64,000 nt of DNA from Vibrio pomeroyi (GTDB taxonomy: Bacteria > Pseudomonadota > Gammaproteobacteria > Enterobacterales > Vibrionaceae): contig CP090854.1 in assembly GCA_041879425.1 (NCBI GenBank), forward strand, positions 2,108,001 through 2,172,000, given 5' to 3'. Shown here piece after piece: positions 34,934 to 44,628 of the stretch. The position numbers and the translations under genes are program-made. The notes beneath the pieces were generated by a model. The model was not told where the DNA came from and searched no databases. It worked only from the letters and a program-made list of their open reading frames with translations. Positions within the stretch are counted from its first letter, which is position 1, and each line of letters begins with the position of its first letter.

Positions 34934-36436
34934 ATGTTTGAATATCTAATCGATGGTCTCGCAACTGCAGTTAGCTTTGCAGTGCTTCCTGTCCTTGTTT
35001 TTGGCGTACTGGGCGGCGTTATTTTAGGCGCACTACCCGGTCTTACAGCGACAATGGGCGTGGCAATTCTCCTTCCATTTACCTTTGGTATGGAACCGAC
35101 TTCAGCCCTTGTGATGTTAATTGGTGTATACATTGGTGGGATTTACGGTGGCTCAATTGCCGCAATTCTGCTTAAAACCCCAGGAACACCGGCTTCTGCA
35201 GCAAGTGTACTCGACGGTCACACTATGGCTGTTAGAGGACAAGCAGCAAGAGCATTAAGTATTTCTGCTGTTGCATCATTTATTGGCGGGCTGTTAAGTA
35301 CTATCGTCCTCATCGCGATTGCGCCTAAATTAGCGACCTTTGCACTGCGTTTTAATGCGCCAGAATATTTTGCACTCGCTTTGTTTGGTTTAACGATTAT
35401 TGCGAGTGTTTCTTCAAACAACATTTTTAAAGGGTTACTTGCGGGAACCATTGGATTATTGGTTTCAACTGTTGGACTCGACCCAATCAGCAGTGTGCCA
35501 AGATTTACTTTTGACATCATGGACCTATACAGTGGTATCAATGTCATTCCTGTACTAATCGGCCTATTTGCTTTGTCTGAAGCATTAAATCAATTAGAAA
35601 AGCTCTTTTCGGAAAAGAAAGTCGTACCACCAAAATTCGATCACAAACTACTCAGTAGAGGTGATTTAAAAGAGATGTTACCAACGGCTGTAAAAAGCGG
35701 CTTGATGGGGACAACTATTGGCTCGGTACCTGGAGCTGGTGCGGATATATCAGCGTTTGTTTGTTATAACGAAGCTAAGCGTTCATCTAAGAACCCTGAA
35801 GAATTCGGTAAAGGCTCCGTAAGAGGACTGGCTTCTGCTGAAGCAGGAAACAACGGTGTGACAGGCGGATCACTTGTTCCATTACTTACATTAGGCGTAC
35901 CCGGAGATGCGGTTGCCGCGGTGTTACTTGGTGCATTGATTGTTCAAGGTTTAACTCCTGGGCCGTTGCTATTCGCTCAAAACCCGGAGGTTGTCTACGG
36001 TGTTTTCAGCTCAATGTTGGTCGCTAACCTTGTAATGCTAGTTATTGGTTTACTCGGTATTCGTTTCTTTTGCCGCATTATCGAAGTACCTAAAATAATC
36101 ATGATCCCAATTATTGTATTCTTATCGATTGTGGGCGCCTACGCCATCAACAACTCGATGTTTGATGTGGGTATTGCAATTAGTTTTGGGCTGTTGGGGT
36201 TTGTTCTAACCAAACTCGATATTCCTTCGTCACCTATATTACTAGCTATCATTTTAGGTCCGATGGCAGAAACGAATTTGAGAAAGTCTTTACTTATGTA
36301 CGACGGCAGTTGGTCTTTCCTCTATGAACGCCCTATTGCTCTCGCGTTTATCGTGTTAGCTGTATTCTCGGTTTATTCAACGTTAAAAATGAAGAAAAAG
36401 CAGAAACAAAAGCAAACTTACGAACATCATGATTAG
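34934..36436 (+). CDS. tctA: TctA-type large membrane subunit
   Basis: 500 aa from ATG 34934, directly after AGGAGG; a GTG 18 bp upstream would overlap tctB. About 12 helices. Family motifs: GALPGLTATMGVAILLPFTFGM (near 35), GGIYGGSIAAILLKTPGTPASAA (near 62) and its pseudo-repeat GSVPGAGADISAF (near 265). It forms the Na+-coupled channel of the TctABC transporter. The terminator at 36471 closes the operon. Confidence 0.93.
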   Translation: MFEYLIDGLATAVSFAVLPVLVFGVLGGVILGALPGLTATMGVAILLPFTFGMEPTSALVMLIGVYIGGIYGGSIAAILLKTPGTPASAASVLDGHTMAVRGQAARALSISAVASFIGGLLSTIVLIAIAPKLATFALRFNAPEYFALALFGLTIIASVSSNNIFKGLLAGTIGLLVSTVGLDPISSVPRFTFDIMDLYSGINVIPVLIGLFALSEALNQLEKLFSEKKVVPPKFDHKLLSRGDLKEMLPTAVKSGLMGTTIGSVPGAGADISAFVCYNEAKRSSKNPEEFGKGSVRGLASAEAGNNGVTGGSLVPLLTLGVPGDAVAAVLLGALIVQGLTPGPLLFAQNPEVVYGVFSSMLVANLVMLVIGLLGIRFFCRIIEVPKIIMIPIIVFLSIVGAYAINNSMFDVGIAISFGLLGFVLTKLDIPSSPILLAIILGPMAETNLRKSLLMYDGSWSFLYERPIALAFIVLAVFSVYSTLKMKKKQKQKQTYEHHD

Positions 36437-36470
36437 CCGCTTGTTTAAGCTAGAATATTGAAACAACTCA

Positions 36471-36500
36471 AAGCCAGAGACAACAGTCTCTGGCTTTTTT
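36471..36500 (+). terminator. Intrinsic terminator of the tct operon
   Basis: AAGCCAGAGAC (36471-36481) pairs with GTCTCTGGCTT (36486-36496), then T run. Confidence 0.9.
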
Positions 36501-36516
36501 AGTAATCAGCAACCAA

Positions 36517-36548
36517 CAAAAAAGGCATGCACATGGCATACCTTTTTT
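36517..36548 (-). terminator. Minus-strand terminator candidate of FadR copy 2
   Basis: AAAAAGG and CCTTTTT flanks with an inner ATGC/GCAT pairing. The stem is imperfect. A decayed version occurs at 32545-32575. Confidence 0.5.
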
Positions 36549-36638
36549 AAGCTTTGTCTAGGCTCATAAAGAGTTAACTAGAATTATAAACCGTGAATTT
36601 GAACTCGTAAGTGATTCAAATGAAGCTGAAAACCGTGT

Positions 36639-37358
36639 TTAGCTAGCTGTTGCTAAGCGGTGGTTAGCATCTTGCAGATGCGCAGCTGACATTGTACGAG
36701 CTTTTTCACTGTCGCCAGCCATAATCGCTTCATAGATTCTGCGGTGTTCGTTGATACATGTACTGCCCTCTTCTGAAGAGTGCACGATGAAGTTCATGAA
36801 CATGGTCGTCAGGATGTTACCAAACGGCAGGTAGAAATCGTTGCCTGTCGCATTGAAGATCAAGCTGTGGAAACGAATATCTATGTTTGTCCAACTTTCT
36901 TGGTCAAACACTTCAGCGGCATCCACTTCTACCATCTTTTGGAAGATCTCTGAAAGCTCGATACGTTGCTCTGCCGTTGCAAATCTTGCTGCTAGTGCAC
37001 ACGCTTCTGGCTCAATCGCACGACGAAGGCCCAAGAATTGAGAACAGAATTGGTCTATGTCGGTTAGACCATCCATCCATTCAATCAGTTGAGGATCAAG
37101 AAAGTTCCAGTATGCGCGATCCACTACACGAGTACCGATTTTCGGGCGGGATTCTAACAGACCTTTAGAAGTCAGTAGTTTAACAGCTTCACGAAGTGCC
37201 GTTCGGCTGATACCAAACTGTTCACACAACGCCATTTCACCAGGAATAATGGAACCTTGTGGAAGTTCACCAGACAAGATTCCACGAGCGATTTCACGCG
37301 CTACTTGCACGTGCAGGCTGCGCTTCGAGCCCGAAATTGAATTAAAAGTGCTAACCAT
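36639..37358 (-). CDS. FadR-type GntR regulator (copy 2)
   Basis: 239 aa, near-identical to the protein at 8492-9211 and in the same orientation. The winged HTH region (14-82) differs at only one or two positions (for example ILSGEL for ILSGNL), so both copies should bind the same operator. Changes cluster in the first four residues, in the FCD domain around 145-165 and at the C-terminus. The C-terminus resembles the relic at 32.65 kb more than copy 1 does. A presumed autoregulatory site sits 29 bp upstream. Likely effector and role as for copy 1; dual copies could give distinct effector responses on a shared site (inference). Confidence 0.9.
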   Translation of the reverse strand: MVSTFNSISGSKRSLHVQVAREIARGILSGELPQGSIIPGEMALCEQFGISRTALREAVKLLTSKGLLESRPKIGTRVVDRAYWNFLDPQLIEWMDGLTDIDQFCSQFLGLRRAIEPEACALAARFATAEQRIELSEIFQKMVEVDAAEVFDQESWTNIDIRFHSLIFNATGNDFYLPFGNILTTMFMNFIVHSSEEGSTCINEHRRIYEAIMAGDSEKARTMSAAHLQDANHRLATAS

Positions 37359-37386
37359 AAGTTCACTTATTTTATATGTTATGTTT

Positions 37387-37397
37387 ATGTATTATTT
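37387..37397. promoter_or_regulatory. Autoregulatory operator candidate, FadR copy 2
   Basis: ATGTATTATTT, identical to the site before copy 1 at 9233-9243. Confidence 0.5.
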
Positions 37398-37623
37398 AAG
37401 GATCACTATAACAGTATTTCAACCTATCGCCAATTGAGTAAAATGGCAACGAATAATAACCCACTAATTTGCTCAACTAATCAAACACTTACAAAGTGTC
37501 TAACCTTACCCAGCCAGAAACATTATGTTACACCATTCATAAATCCGTCATCAAAACGCATCGGTTTTGTCATCCTCGATTTCTATACTCCCTCCCAACA
37601 AATCACTCAATTGGACTGAAATA

Positions 37624-38580
37624 ATGAAACCGACAAAAACGAATCTCACGCTTAAAAGCGCTATTACGGCTGCGCTGATTTTTTCTGGTTCTGCATTAGC
37701 AATGGATACACGATACGAAGATCGCTCTGGCAACTTGGTCGCCGATGTTCCTCAAGATGAATCACAATGGGTGGATCCAAACACGCTAATTTTTGCTTAT
37801 ACGCCAGTTGAAGACCCAGCAGTATACGCTGATGTGTGGAGCGAGTTTTTGAGCCACCTTGAAAAAACAACGGAAAAGACGGTTCGTTTCTTCCCTGTTC
37901 AAAATAACGCGGCTCAAATCGAAGCAATGCGTTCAGGTCGCCTTCATATCGCGGGTTTCAACACAGGTTCTACACCACTAGCGGTTAACTGTGCAGGCTT
38001 CGCACCATTCACCATGATGGCTGCGGAAGATGGTTCTTTCGGTTACGAAATGGAAATTATCACGCACCCAGGTTCTGGCATTGAGAAAGTAGAAGACCTA
38101 AAAGGCAAAAACCTAGCATTTACAGCGCAAACCTCTAACTCTGGCTTTAAAGCACCTTCTGCGATTCTGGACGCTGAATACCAACTTCAACCTGACCGTG
38201 ATTTCAAACCGGCATTCTCTGGTGCGCACGACAACTCTATCTTAGGTGTTGCGCACAAAGACTACGATGCAGCAGCGGTAGCGAACTCTGTATTGAACCG
38301 CATGCTTTCACGTGAAGTGGTGAAAGAAGACCAAATCAAGAGCATCTACAAGTCTCAAACCTTCCCGACTACCGCTTACGGCACAGCGCACAACCTGACG
38401 CCAGAGCTGCAAGAGAAGATTCAAAAAGCCTTCTTCACTTTCGATTGGGAAGGCACAAAGCTTCAAGAAGAATTTGAGCGTAACGGCGAAGCGAAATTTG
38501 TTCCAATCACTTATCAAGAGCATTGGGAAGTAATTCGTACTATCGATACAGCAAACAAAGTGTCTTACACCTGTAGCTAA
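37624..38580 (+). CDS. phnD: PhnD-type ABC substrate-binding protein
   Basis: 318 aa from ATG 37624; the frame opens upstream but only this start gives a signal peptide (cleaved near SALA|MD). The periplasmic binding fold has the PhnD family stretch [12 protein letters not shown] at the start of the mature domain, a mid-segment [16 protein letters not shown] and the hinge stretch [21 protein letters not shown]. PhnD proteins bind phosphonates, phosphite or phosphate-like anions. Three transporter genes follow. There is no C-P lyase or phosphonatase gene in the window, so the real ligand is open. No TTGTAnTACAA site was found upstream. Confidence 0.85.
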   Translation: MKPTKTNLTLKSAITAALIFSGSALAMDTRYEDRSGNLVADVPQDESQWVDPNTLIFAYTPVEDPAVYADVWSEFLSHLEKTTEKTVRFFPVQNNAAQIEAMRSGRLHIAGFNTGSTPLAVNCAGFAPFTMMAAEDGSFGYEMEIITHPGSGIEKVEDLKGKNLAFTAQTSNSGFKAPSAILDAEYQLQPDRDFKPAFSGAHDNSILGVAHKDYDAAAVANSVLNRMLSREVVKEDQIKSIYKSQTFPTTAYGTAHNLTPELQEKIQKAFFTFDWEGTKLQEEFERNGEAKFVPITYQEHWEVIRTIDTANKVSYTCS

Positions 38581-38720
38581 CCGATTCAAACGCGAAACCC
38601 GTAACACACAATAAAGATAGCTGCAGGTACATGTGCCTGCAGTTACTCACCACTCTCCGCGGTTTACTTCCCATTTCAGCCTCAGGCGAACGCTTAGTAC
38701 ACCGGTCTTATAGGAATACT

Positions 38721-39539
38721 ATGTCTACTCTTACCCTTAAAGGGCTTACCAAGCACTACTCCAGTTCTGATAAAGCCCTGACCAACGTTAGCTTGTCGGT
38801 GAATGCCGGCGAAGTGGTTGGATTGATTGGCCCATCTGGTGCGGGAAAATCAACGCTTATTCGTTGTATTAACCGACTCACCGAGCCCACCAGCGGCGAA
38901 GTGATCTTTTCCAATACCAATCTTGAAACGCTTTCTAAGCGCCAACTAAGACAATCACGCCGTGAGATTGGGATGATCTTCCAAGAGTACGCACTGATTG
39001 AGCGTTTAACGGTAATGGAAAACGTGCTTTCAGGCCGTTTAGGGTATGTGAATTTCTGGCAAAGCTTCACTCGCCGCTTCCCAGAGTCAGATATCCAAGC
39101 CGCTTATGCCCTGCTCGACCGTGTTGGATTGTTAGGGCACGCCAATAAGAGAGCCGATGCTCTATCGGGCGGTCAGCGCCAGCGTGTTGGTATTGCGCGC
39201 GCACTTGCTCAGAAACCCAAATTACTGTTGATTGATGAGCCAACCGCGGCACTTGACCCACGTACGGCACGCCAAATCATGCGCTTGATTAGCGAGATTT
39301 GTTCAGAGCAACAGCTCCCTGCGATCATCAATATCCACGATGTTCAGTTAGCCAAACAATTTGTGGATCGCGTTGTCGGCCTGAATGCGGGTTGTGTAGT
39401 GTTTGATGACAAGCCAAACCTACTCACCGAAGACGTGCTGACACAGATCTACGGTGAAGAAGATTGGAGCCAACAAGCAGAAGAAGAGGAAGATGATCTG
39501 ATCATAACGAACCCTCGCTTGTCTGAGGCAACAATATGA
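38721..39539 (+). CDS. phnC: PhnC-type ABC transporter ATPase
   Basis: 272 aa from ATG 38721 with AGGA 5 bp before it; the 90 bp of open frame upstream is not needed. Walker [10 protein letters not shown] is at 37-45, signature LSGGQRQR at 148-155 and Walker B LLLIDEP at 168-174. It energises the importer. Its stop overlaps the next start by 4 bp (ATGA). An acidic tail ([11 protein letters not shown]) is unusual for the family but probably harmless. Confidence 0.92.
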   Translation: MSTLTLKGLTKHYSSSDKALTNVSLSVNAGEVVGLIGPSGAGKSTLIRCINRLTEPTSGEVIFSNTNLETLSKRQLRQSRREIGMIFQEYALIERLTVMENVLSGRLGYVNFWQSFTRRFPESDIQAAYALLDRVGLLGHANKRADALSGGQRQRVGIARALAQKPKLLLIDEPTAALDPRTARQIMRLISEICSEQQLPAIINIHDVQLAKQFVDRVVGLNAGCVVFDDKPNLLTEDVLTQIYGEEDWSQQAEEEEDDLIITNPRLSEATI

Positions 39540-40369
39540 CTCAACCATATCCAAATCAAACTCAGCGCCTAGCAAAGCAATATCCAACACAGTGGACCAA
39601 GCCGCCACTGATTTCTAACCCATGGTTGCGTTGGAGTTTGATCATCATTGTTGCGGTGTACTTATACCTTGCAACTCAGTCAGTTCACATAAACTGGACT
39701 CGAATCTACGAAGGCAGCGAGCGAGGTTGGCAGTTCATTTTGGCGTTCATGAACCCAGATTTTGGTGGCCGTTGGAACAACATCTCGCAAGGTTTGATTG
39801 AGAGCTTAACCATGACGCTCACATCAACCGTAGCAGGTGTCATTCTCTCGATCCCATTCGGATTGGGCGCAGCCAAAAACCTTGCCCCAACTCCTGTTTA
39901 CCTGTTCTGTCGTACGTTTATTTCAATCGCTCGTAGTTTACAAGAGATCATCGTTGCGATTTTGTGTGTGGCACTGTTTGGCTTTGGTACCTTTGCAGGT
40001 TTTGTCACGCTAACCTTCGCGACCATCGGCTTTCTTGCAAAACTGTTTGCTGATGAGATTGAAGCCATTGACCCAGCACCACTCACTGCAATGCGTGCGA
40101 CTGGCGCAAGTTGGTTACAACAGGTGAATTACGCGATTCAGGCACAGGTCATGCCCCGCTTTATCGGCCTTTCGATGTACCGACTCGACATCAACTTTCG
40201 TGAGTCTGCCGTGATTGGCATTGTTGGCGCAGGTGGTATTGGCGCAACGTTGAATACAGCAATGGACCGTTACGAGTACAGCGCCGCAGCCGCTATTCTA
40301 TTGATTATTATCGTGATCGTGATGCTGTGTGAATACCTATCGACCATCATCCGTAAGCATGTGCAGTAA
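39536..40369 (+). CDS. phnE: PhnE-type ABC permease (first)
   Basis: 277 aa, about six helices, binding-protein-dependent permease domain with the EAA-type loop [20 protein letters not shown] (near 183-202) that contacts PhnC. The stretch [20 protein letters not shown] is diagnostic of PhnE. It overlaps phnC by 4 bp. It pairs with the second permease to form a heterodimer. Confidence 0.9.
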   Translation: MTQPYPNQTQRLAKQYPTQWTKPPLISNPWLRWSLIIIVAVYLYLATQSVHINWTRIYEGSERGWQFILAFMNPDFGGRWNNISQGLIESLTMTLTSTVAGVILSIPFGLGAAKNLAPTPVYLFCRTFISIARSLQEIIVAILCVALFGFGTFAGFVTLTFATIGFLAKLFADEIEAIDPAPLTAMRATGASWLQQVNYAIQAQVMPRFIGLSMYRLDINFRESAVIGIVGAGGIGATLNTAMDRYEYSAAAAILLIIIVIVMLCEYLSTIIRKHVQ

Positions 40370-40379
40370 GGAACGACCA

Positions 40380-41210
40380 ATGAGCACGCTAAATGACACA
40401 CCTTCAAGCGCCATGAATCGTACCCAATGGCAGCGTTACGACAATAAACAGAGCCTAATGCTTTGGATCGGCTGGCTTTGCTTTGTCGCTTTGAGCGTTT
40501 TTGCATGGCAAGTCATGAACAAGGATACGATTTGGTACTTTGTGACTGATTCACCGAATCAACTTGCTGATATCTCTTCACGTATGTGGCCACCAAGATG
40601 GAGCTACCTAGAGTCTCTTTGGAGCCCGTTGTGGGACACCATTAACATCGCAACACTTGGCACATTATTGGGGATCGTACTGGCCTTTCCGGTTGCGTTC
40701 TTAGCGGCACGTAACACAACGCCAAGCATGACGTTTATCAGACCTATTGCGCTGTTCATCATCGCGGCAAGTCGTTCAATTAACTCGTTAATTTGGGCTC
40801 TGCTATTAGTGGCGATCATCGGGCCAGGTTTGTTGGCGGGTATTATCGCGATTGCCCTGCGCTCGATTGGTTTCGTGGCTAAGTTGATGTACGAAGCAAT
40901 TGAAGAAGTAAACGCAACACAAATGTCAGCGATTCAATCGACGGGCGCATCTCCACTGCAAGTGTTGAACTACGGCATTCTTCCGCAAGTCATGCCAAGC
41001 TTTATCGGCACGAGCCTGTTCCGTTGGGACATCAACATTCGTGAATCGACAGTATTAGGCTTAGTCGGCGCAGGCGGTATTGGTTTGAAACTGCAAGAAT
41101 CAATGGCAATGCTGGCATGGCCTCAAGTGACTGTGATTTTCTGCGCGATTCTCGTGACGGTTATCTTCTCAGAATGGTTGGCAGCCAAAGCACGTAAAGC
41201 CTTAATCTAA
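40380..41210 (+). CDS. phnE: PhnE-type ABC permease (second)
   Basis: 276 aa from ATG 40380, with AAGGA 7 bp upstream; an earlier in-frame ATG at 40329 would overlap the first permease. About six helices, with the EAA-like loop AIQSTGASPLQVLNYGILPQ and the PhnE stretch FRWDINIRESTVLGLVGAGG. Paralogous to the preceding gene. Last gene of the operon, closed by a terminator at 41256. Confidence 0.9.
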   Translation: MSTLNDTPSSAMNRTQWQRYDNKQSLMLWIGWLCFVALSVFAWQVMNKDTIWYFVTDSPNQLADISSRMWPPRWSYLESLWSPLWDTINIATLGTLLGIVLAFPVAFLAARNTTPSMTFIRPIALFIIAASRSINSLIWALLLVAIIGPGLLAGIIAIALRSIGFVAKLMYEAIEEVNATQMSAIQSTGASPLQVLNYGILPQVMPSFIGTSLFRWDINIRESTVLGLVGAGGIGLKLQESMAMLAWPQVTVIFCAILVTVIFSEWLAAKARKALI

Positions 41211-41255
41211 ATAATAAAACAACGTCAAATAGACGGTTCGCTAGTCAATAAGATC

Positions 41256-41285
41256 AAAGCCTACTCAGTGAGTAGGCTTTTTGTT
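41256..41285 (+). terminator. Intrinsic terminator of the phn-type operon
   Basis: AAAGCCTACTC (41256-41266) pairs with GAGTAGGCTTT (41270-41280), then T-rich tail. It may also stop the converging FAH-family gene. Confidence 0.88.
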
Positions 41286-41313
41286 TGTTAAGACTTTACA
41301 GTCAAATTCACAC

Positions 41314-42138
41314 TTAGAAACGCACTTCATTAATGACAGTCCCTACCCCTTCAATGGTAACACTCACTTGGTCTTGATCGGATAAGGCAAACGTTCTGCC
41401 CGGTGTTCCCATAAAAATTAGGTCGCCCGGTTTGAGGGTAAAATAGTGACTCAAATAGCTGACGACTTTTCGAGGCTTGTGAATCATGAACGAGGTATTT
41501 TCTTGCTGCACAACCTCGCCGTTGACACGTGTGGTCAGTCGCACGTTGTTATAATCGACACCACGAACAATCGTATTACCAATTGGGCCAAAGCCGTCGG
41601 ATGCTTTCGCTCGTAGCCATTGTAAATCCGTGCCTTGCCAGCTTCTTTCTGTAATATCGTTACCCACAGTGACACCAAAGATCGCTTGTTCCGCTTCTTC
41701 TTCACTGGCTTGGCTCAACTCTTTACCAATCACAATCACCAGCTCTCCTTCAAAGTGGACGTTCTTCGCTTTCGGTGGCACTTGAATCACTTCGCCGGTG
41801 AGGGTTAAAGAAGACGGGAGTTTAAGAAACATAGGGGGCGGCGCGTCTGCAGGTGACGCTAAGTGGCTGGCGAAGTTCATGCCGACCGCAAACACCTTCT
41901 CAGGCTTGGTCGGCAATAATACTTCGACAGACTCAAGAGGAATTGAGGTTTTGGCGACTGAATACTCACCGAAGATGTCGCCACTGATTGGTAACACAGA
42001 GTCTTTATCTAACTTCCCATAACTGATTTTGTCTTGATATTGATAGCGCACGAATTTCTCGCTGCTGTCCTTAATTACGGTTTCTGCATTGACATAAGCA
42101 GCGCTTGAAATCATCAATATCGCCATTAATCCCTTCAT
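41314..42138 (-). CDS. Exported FAH-family hydrolase
   Basis: 274 aa. The first 18 residues are a clear signal peptide (MKGLMAILMISSAAYVNA) and AAGGGAA lies before the ATG, so the secretion signal is not a start-site error. The fumarylacetoacetate-hydrolase fold is complete: metal ligands Glu130 and Glu132 in HFEGELVIVIG and Asp161 in GNDITERSWQ, and the active-site stretch KASDGFGPIG at 178-187. Family members hydrolyse or decarboxylate acylpyruvates and related 2-oxo acids and are normally cytoplasmic; an exported one is unusual. Substrate unknown; a 2-oxo or unsaturated uronate product in the periplasm would fit the island (inference). Confidence 0.85.
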   Translation of the reverse strand: MKGLMAILMISSAAYVNAETVIKDSSEKFVRYQYQDKISYGKLDKDSVLPISGDIFGEYSVAKTSIPLESVEVLLPTKPEKVFAVGMNFASHLASPADAPPPMFLKLPSSLTLTGEVIQVPPKAKNVHFEGELVIVIGKELSQASEEEAEQAIFGVTVGNDITERSWQGTDLQWLRAKASDGFGPIGNTIVRGVDYNNVRLTTRVNGEVVQQENTSFMIHKPRKVVSYLSHYFTLKPGDLIFMGTPGRTFALSDQDQVSVTIEGVGTVINEVRF

Positions 42139-42472
42139 GCTTGATTCCCTTGTCGATTAATCTCCAATCTAAACTTTAGTCCACTATGGTTACCTTCGAC
42201 TTATTCTAGTTATCTTCGAGCAACTCTAATTACCTACGATCAATTCCAGTACGCGTGAAAGAATGACTCTCAAATCGCAGACATAAAAAAACCGAGCAAC
42301 TCGCAACGAGTTACTCGGTTTGACTTATTTCCGATATTCTTTGTCATCGACTTTAGTTTCGTTCAGTTACTTAGATGTGAACACCCTTACAACCGAACAT
42401 GACATGGCGCTTCGTTCCCGCAAAGCACCATATCAGCACATACCATCGTTAAACGATATGTGTATTGATCAT
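42139..42472. other. Intergenic region between FAH-family gene and PL17 operon
   Basis: About 330 bp. It contains the FAH-family promoter region and the terminator of the PL17 operon. No gene is seen. Confidence 0.55.
42284..42321 (-). terminator. Terminator of the PL17 operon
   Basis: AAACCGAG (42289-42296) pairs with CTCGGTTT (42314-42321), with an inner AACTCG/CGAGTT stem. The A run before it gives a T tail on the minus strand. Confidence 0.85.
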
Positions 42473-44626
42473 TTACAGTTGAGCAAATGATCCTTCCCAC
42501 GAGTATGTCTCACCAGCAAACTCAACCGTGTGAGTTGCTTGCTGCTTATCTTCAGCTTGGTTTGAAATACCGTAGTGGTAAGTGTTGCCAGATGTCGTTT
42601 GAATGCGCACAACAGTCCCGACACTGTTATGGCCAACAACAAACACTGATTTAACCAGACCACGAGCGCCTACAGAGGCTTCGATAGACTCGTTAAAGTA
42701 ACCGTGTGTTTCCAATACAGAAGCAAACACATGGTTTTGACCAGACTGACGTAAGATGAACGCAGGCTCACTCTTAAGGTTGAAGTCTGGATCGTTAGCA
42801 CCAGTGCGAGCAAAGATAACTTCGCTGCCCGCATTAGCGCTGGTTACTAGGCTGTAGTAGCTGCTGTCATGTAGCCAGCTTACTAGAGAGCCTTCTTCGT
42901 TCACTTTTCCTGAAGCAACGTTCCATAGGTGTTGATAACCGTTGTCTTCACCTAATGGCTTAAGCGTTTTTTCCATGTTGTAATCGAAGTCAGTACGAAT
43001 GATTTGACCCGAGTGGTGAACTGGTAGATCGTACTGGTGCTCAACGTCAGCTTCGATGCGGTAAACATCAATCACTAGAGGCTTTTCGAACTCAGGAAGA
43101 TCAGCAAGAATCACGCTGCGCTGCATGTCTACGCCAGTGTAGTACTCAGAAATCGTGCCGCTCATCCCTTGTAGAGACTGATCTTCTGCTACGAAGAAGT
43201 GCTTCTGACCAAACTTAGACTCAGCTAATGCTGTGTTGAAGTTGTTCTGTGTTTTCTGATCAACCGTTACTGTGTTGTGAGCAACCGTCTGCTTACAGTA
43301 AGACTTGTTCTCTGGGATGTAACGACCGCCAAACTTAGGCTCTACGTTTACCCAACGACCAAAGCCGTAATCGTGTAGCACTTCGTGGCCACGGTTGAAT
43401 ACGCTTAGGTGCAGGCCGTCGTAGTGACCGTGGTCTAGTGCAGAGTGGTACTGGTGATCGCTGCCGTGTTGACCGAACCAGATTAACGCCATTGTGTCGT
43501 CGTCTTGCTCATCACGGTGACGAAGGATGCTTACGCCGCCTTTTTCGCCTTCAGGGCCGTCGGTTACAAACAGGCTACCCCAGTTGAATGCTTTGATGTC
43601 GTCTGCTGCATCAACTGCATCAGACAGTGTTTTACCAGAAGCATGAACCCAAACATTTTTCTGGTGATCGGCCATACCAAGCAGAGTTTCAGTCTGCTCA
43701 TAACGGTGGTAACACACAGACGTAGCCATGATAACGCCTTCATCGTTGATAGAGATCGTCTTCGATGAATCATTTAGAGCTGGCAATGTGCCGTCTGGGA
43801 ATGCAGTTTTGAATACAGAGTAAGACGTTGTCTTGATCACTGAATCGTTAAATTCGTAAATACCAATTTCTGGCTGACGACGTTCAATCGCTTCTGCGAA
43901 CAGGTAGATTGGACGTAGAGAGAAACGGTGGTAGTAAGGACCTTCCATGTAGTAGCCGTCTGGCGAGAACAGTTGGTCAAGTTGCGCTAGGAAACCGCCG
44001 CTTACTTTGTCTAATTTCAGGCCGTAAAGTGCTTTATCTACAGATTCTTGATCGTTGATCGCGTAACCACAGATACCTACCGCAGCCACTGCCCATAGAC
44101 CGTGGTTGTGTACGATATCGAAGTCGTGTGCATAAGTAACAACGAACATTTCGATCATTTGCTTAAGAAGATCGTCTTCGATAAGGCGCTTCTGCTCTTC
44201 AGAGATAGTGTGGTAAATACAGCTGTACGCACAAGAAGCGTAAAGCATCCACATATTCTCGTTCAACGTTTGGTGGAACAGCTTACCCGGAGGGTTAGTG
44301 TCACGGCTTACGTTGCTTTCCAATGTTGGGTATACCGTCGCGTACGCTGTTAGCATATCAACGATGTAATCACGGTACTTTGTTTCCTCAGTGATAAGGA
44401 ACAAACGACCCGCTAGATCCATATGGATGTAGTTTTGCTTGTGACGGTTGTGCTCATAACCGCCGCCTTCACCGTGACCTGGTACTTCAATGCCAACTTC
44501 TGCCATGTAAGCGTCAGTTTGTTTAATGTCACGAGTGAGTGCGTTACCTAAAAGGCTATCCTTGCCAAGTTCTTTACGAAGCTCCGCTGCTTCATCAAAG
44601 TTAAGTAAAAGTGGTTGATAGCTCAT
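42473..44626 (-). CDS. PL17 oligoalginate lyase (second of tandem pair)
   Basis: 717 aa, no signal peptide, cytoplasmic. N-terminal (alpha/alpha) toroid at about 50-370 with HNHG at 173-176 (Asn174/His175) and GYYMEGPYYHR at 224-234; Tyr231 sits where the catalytic Tyr of Alg17c-type enzymes is expected. A heparinase II/III-like beta domain fills about 390-700 (HYDGLHLSVFNRGHEVLHDYG, VAHNTVTVD). PL17 enzymes split alginate di- and oligosaccharides exolytically to unsaturated monouronate. AGGGG lies 8 bp before the ATG. It begins 2 bp after the stop of the other PL17 gene, so they form one operon. The two are about half identical and may differ in M/G preference. Confidence 0.92.
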   Translation of the reverse strand: MSYQPLLLNFDEAAELRKELGKDSLLGNALTRDIKQTDAYMAEVGIEVPGHGEGGGYEHNRHKQNYIHMDLAGRLFLITEETKYRDYIVDMLTAYATVYPTLESNVSRDTNPPGKLFHQTLNENMWMLYASCAYSCIYHTISEEQKRLIEDDLLKQMIEMFVVTYAHDFDIVHNHGLWAVAAVGICGYAINDQESVDKALYGLKLDKVSGGFLAQLDQLFSPDGYYMEGPYYHRFSLRPIYLFAEAIERRQPEIGIYEFNDSVIKTTSYSVFKTAFPDGTLPALNDSSKTISINDEGVIMATSVCYHRYEQTETLLGMADHQKNVWVHASGKTLSDAVDAADDIKAFNWGSLFVTDGPEGEKGGVSILRHRDEQDDDTMALIWFGQHGSDHQYHSALDHGHYDGLHLSVFNRGHEVLHDYGFGRWVNVEPKFGGRYIPENKSYCKQTVAHNTVTVDQKTQNNFNTALAESKFGQKHFFVAEDQSLQGMSGTISEYYTGVDMQRSVILADLPEFEKPLVIDVYRIEADVEHQYDLPVHHSGQIIRTDFDYNMEKTLKPLGEDNGYQHLWNVASGKVNEEGSLVSWLHDSSYYSLVTSANAGSEVIFARTGANDPDFNLKSEPAFILRQSGQNHVFASVLETHGYFNESIEASVGARGLVKSVFVVGHNSVGTVVRIQTTSGNTYHYGISNQAEDKQQATHTVEFAGETYSWEGSFAQL

Positions 44627-44628
44627 TA

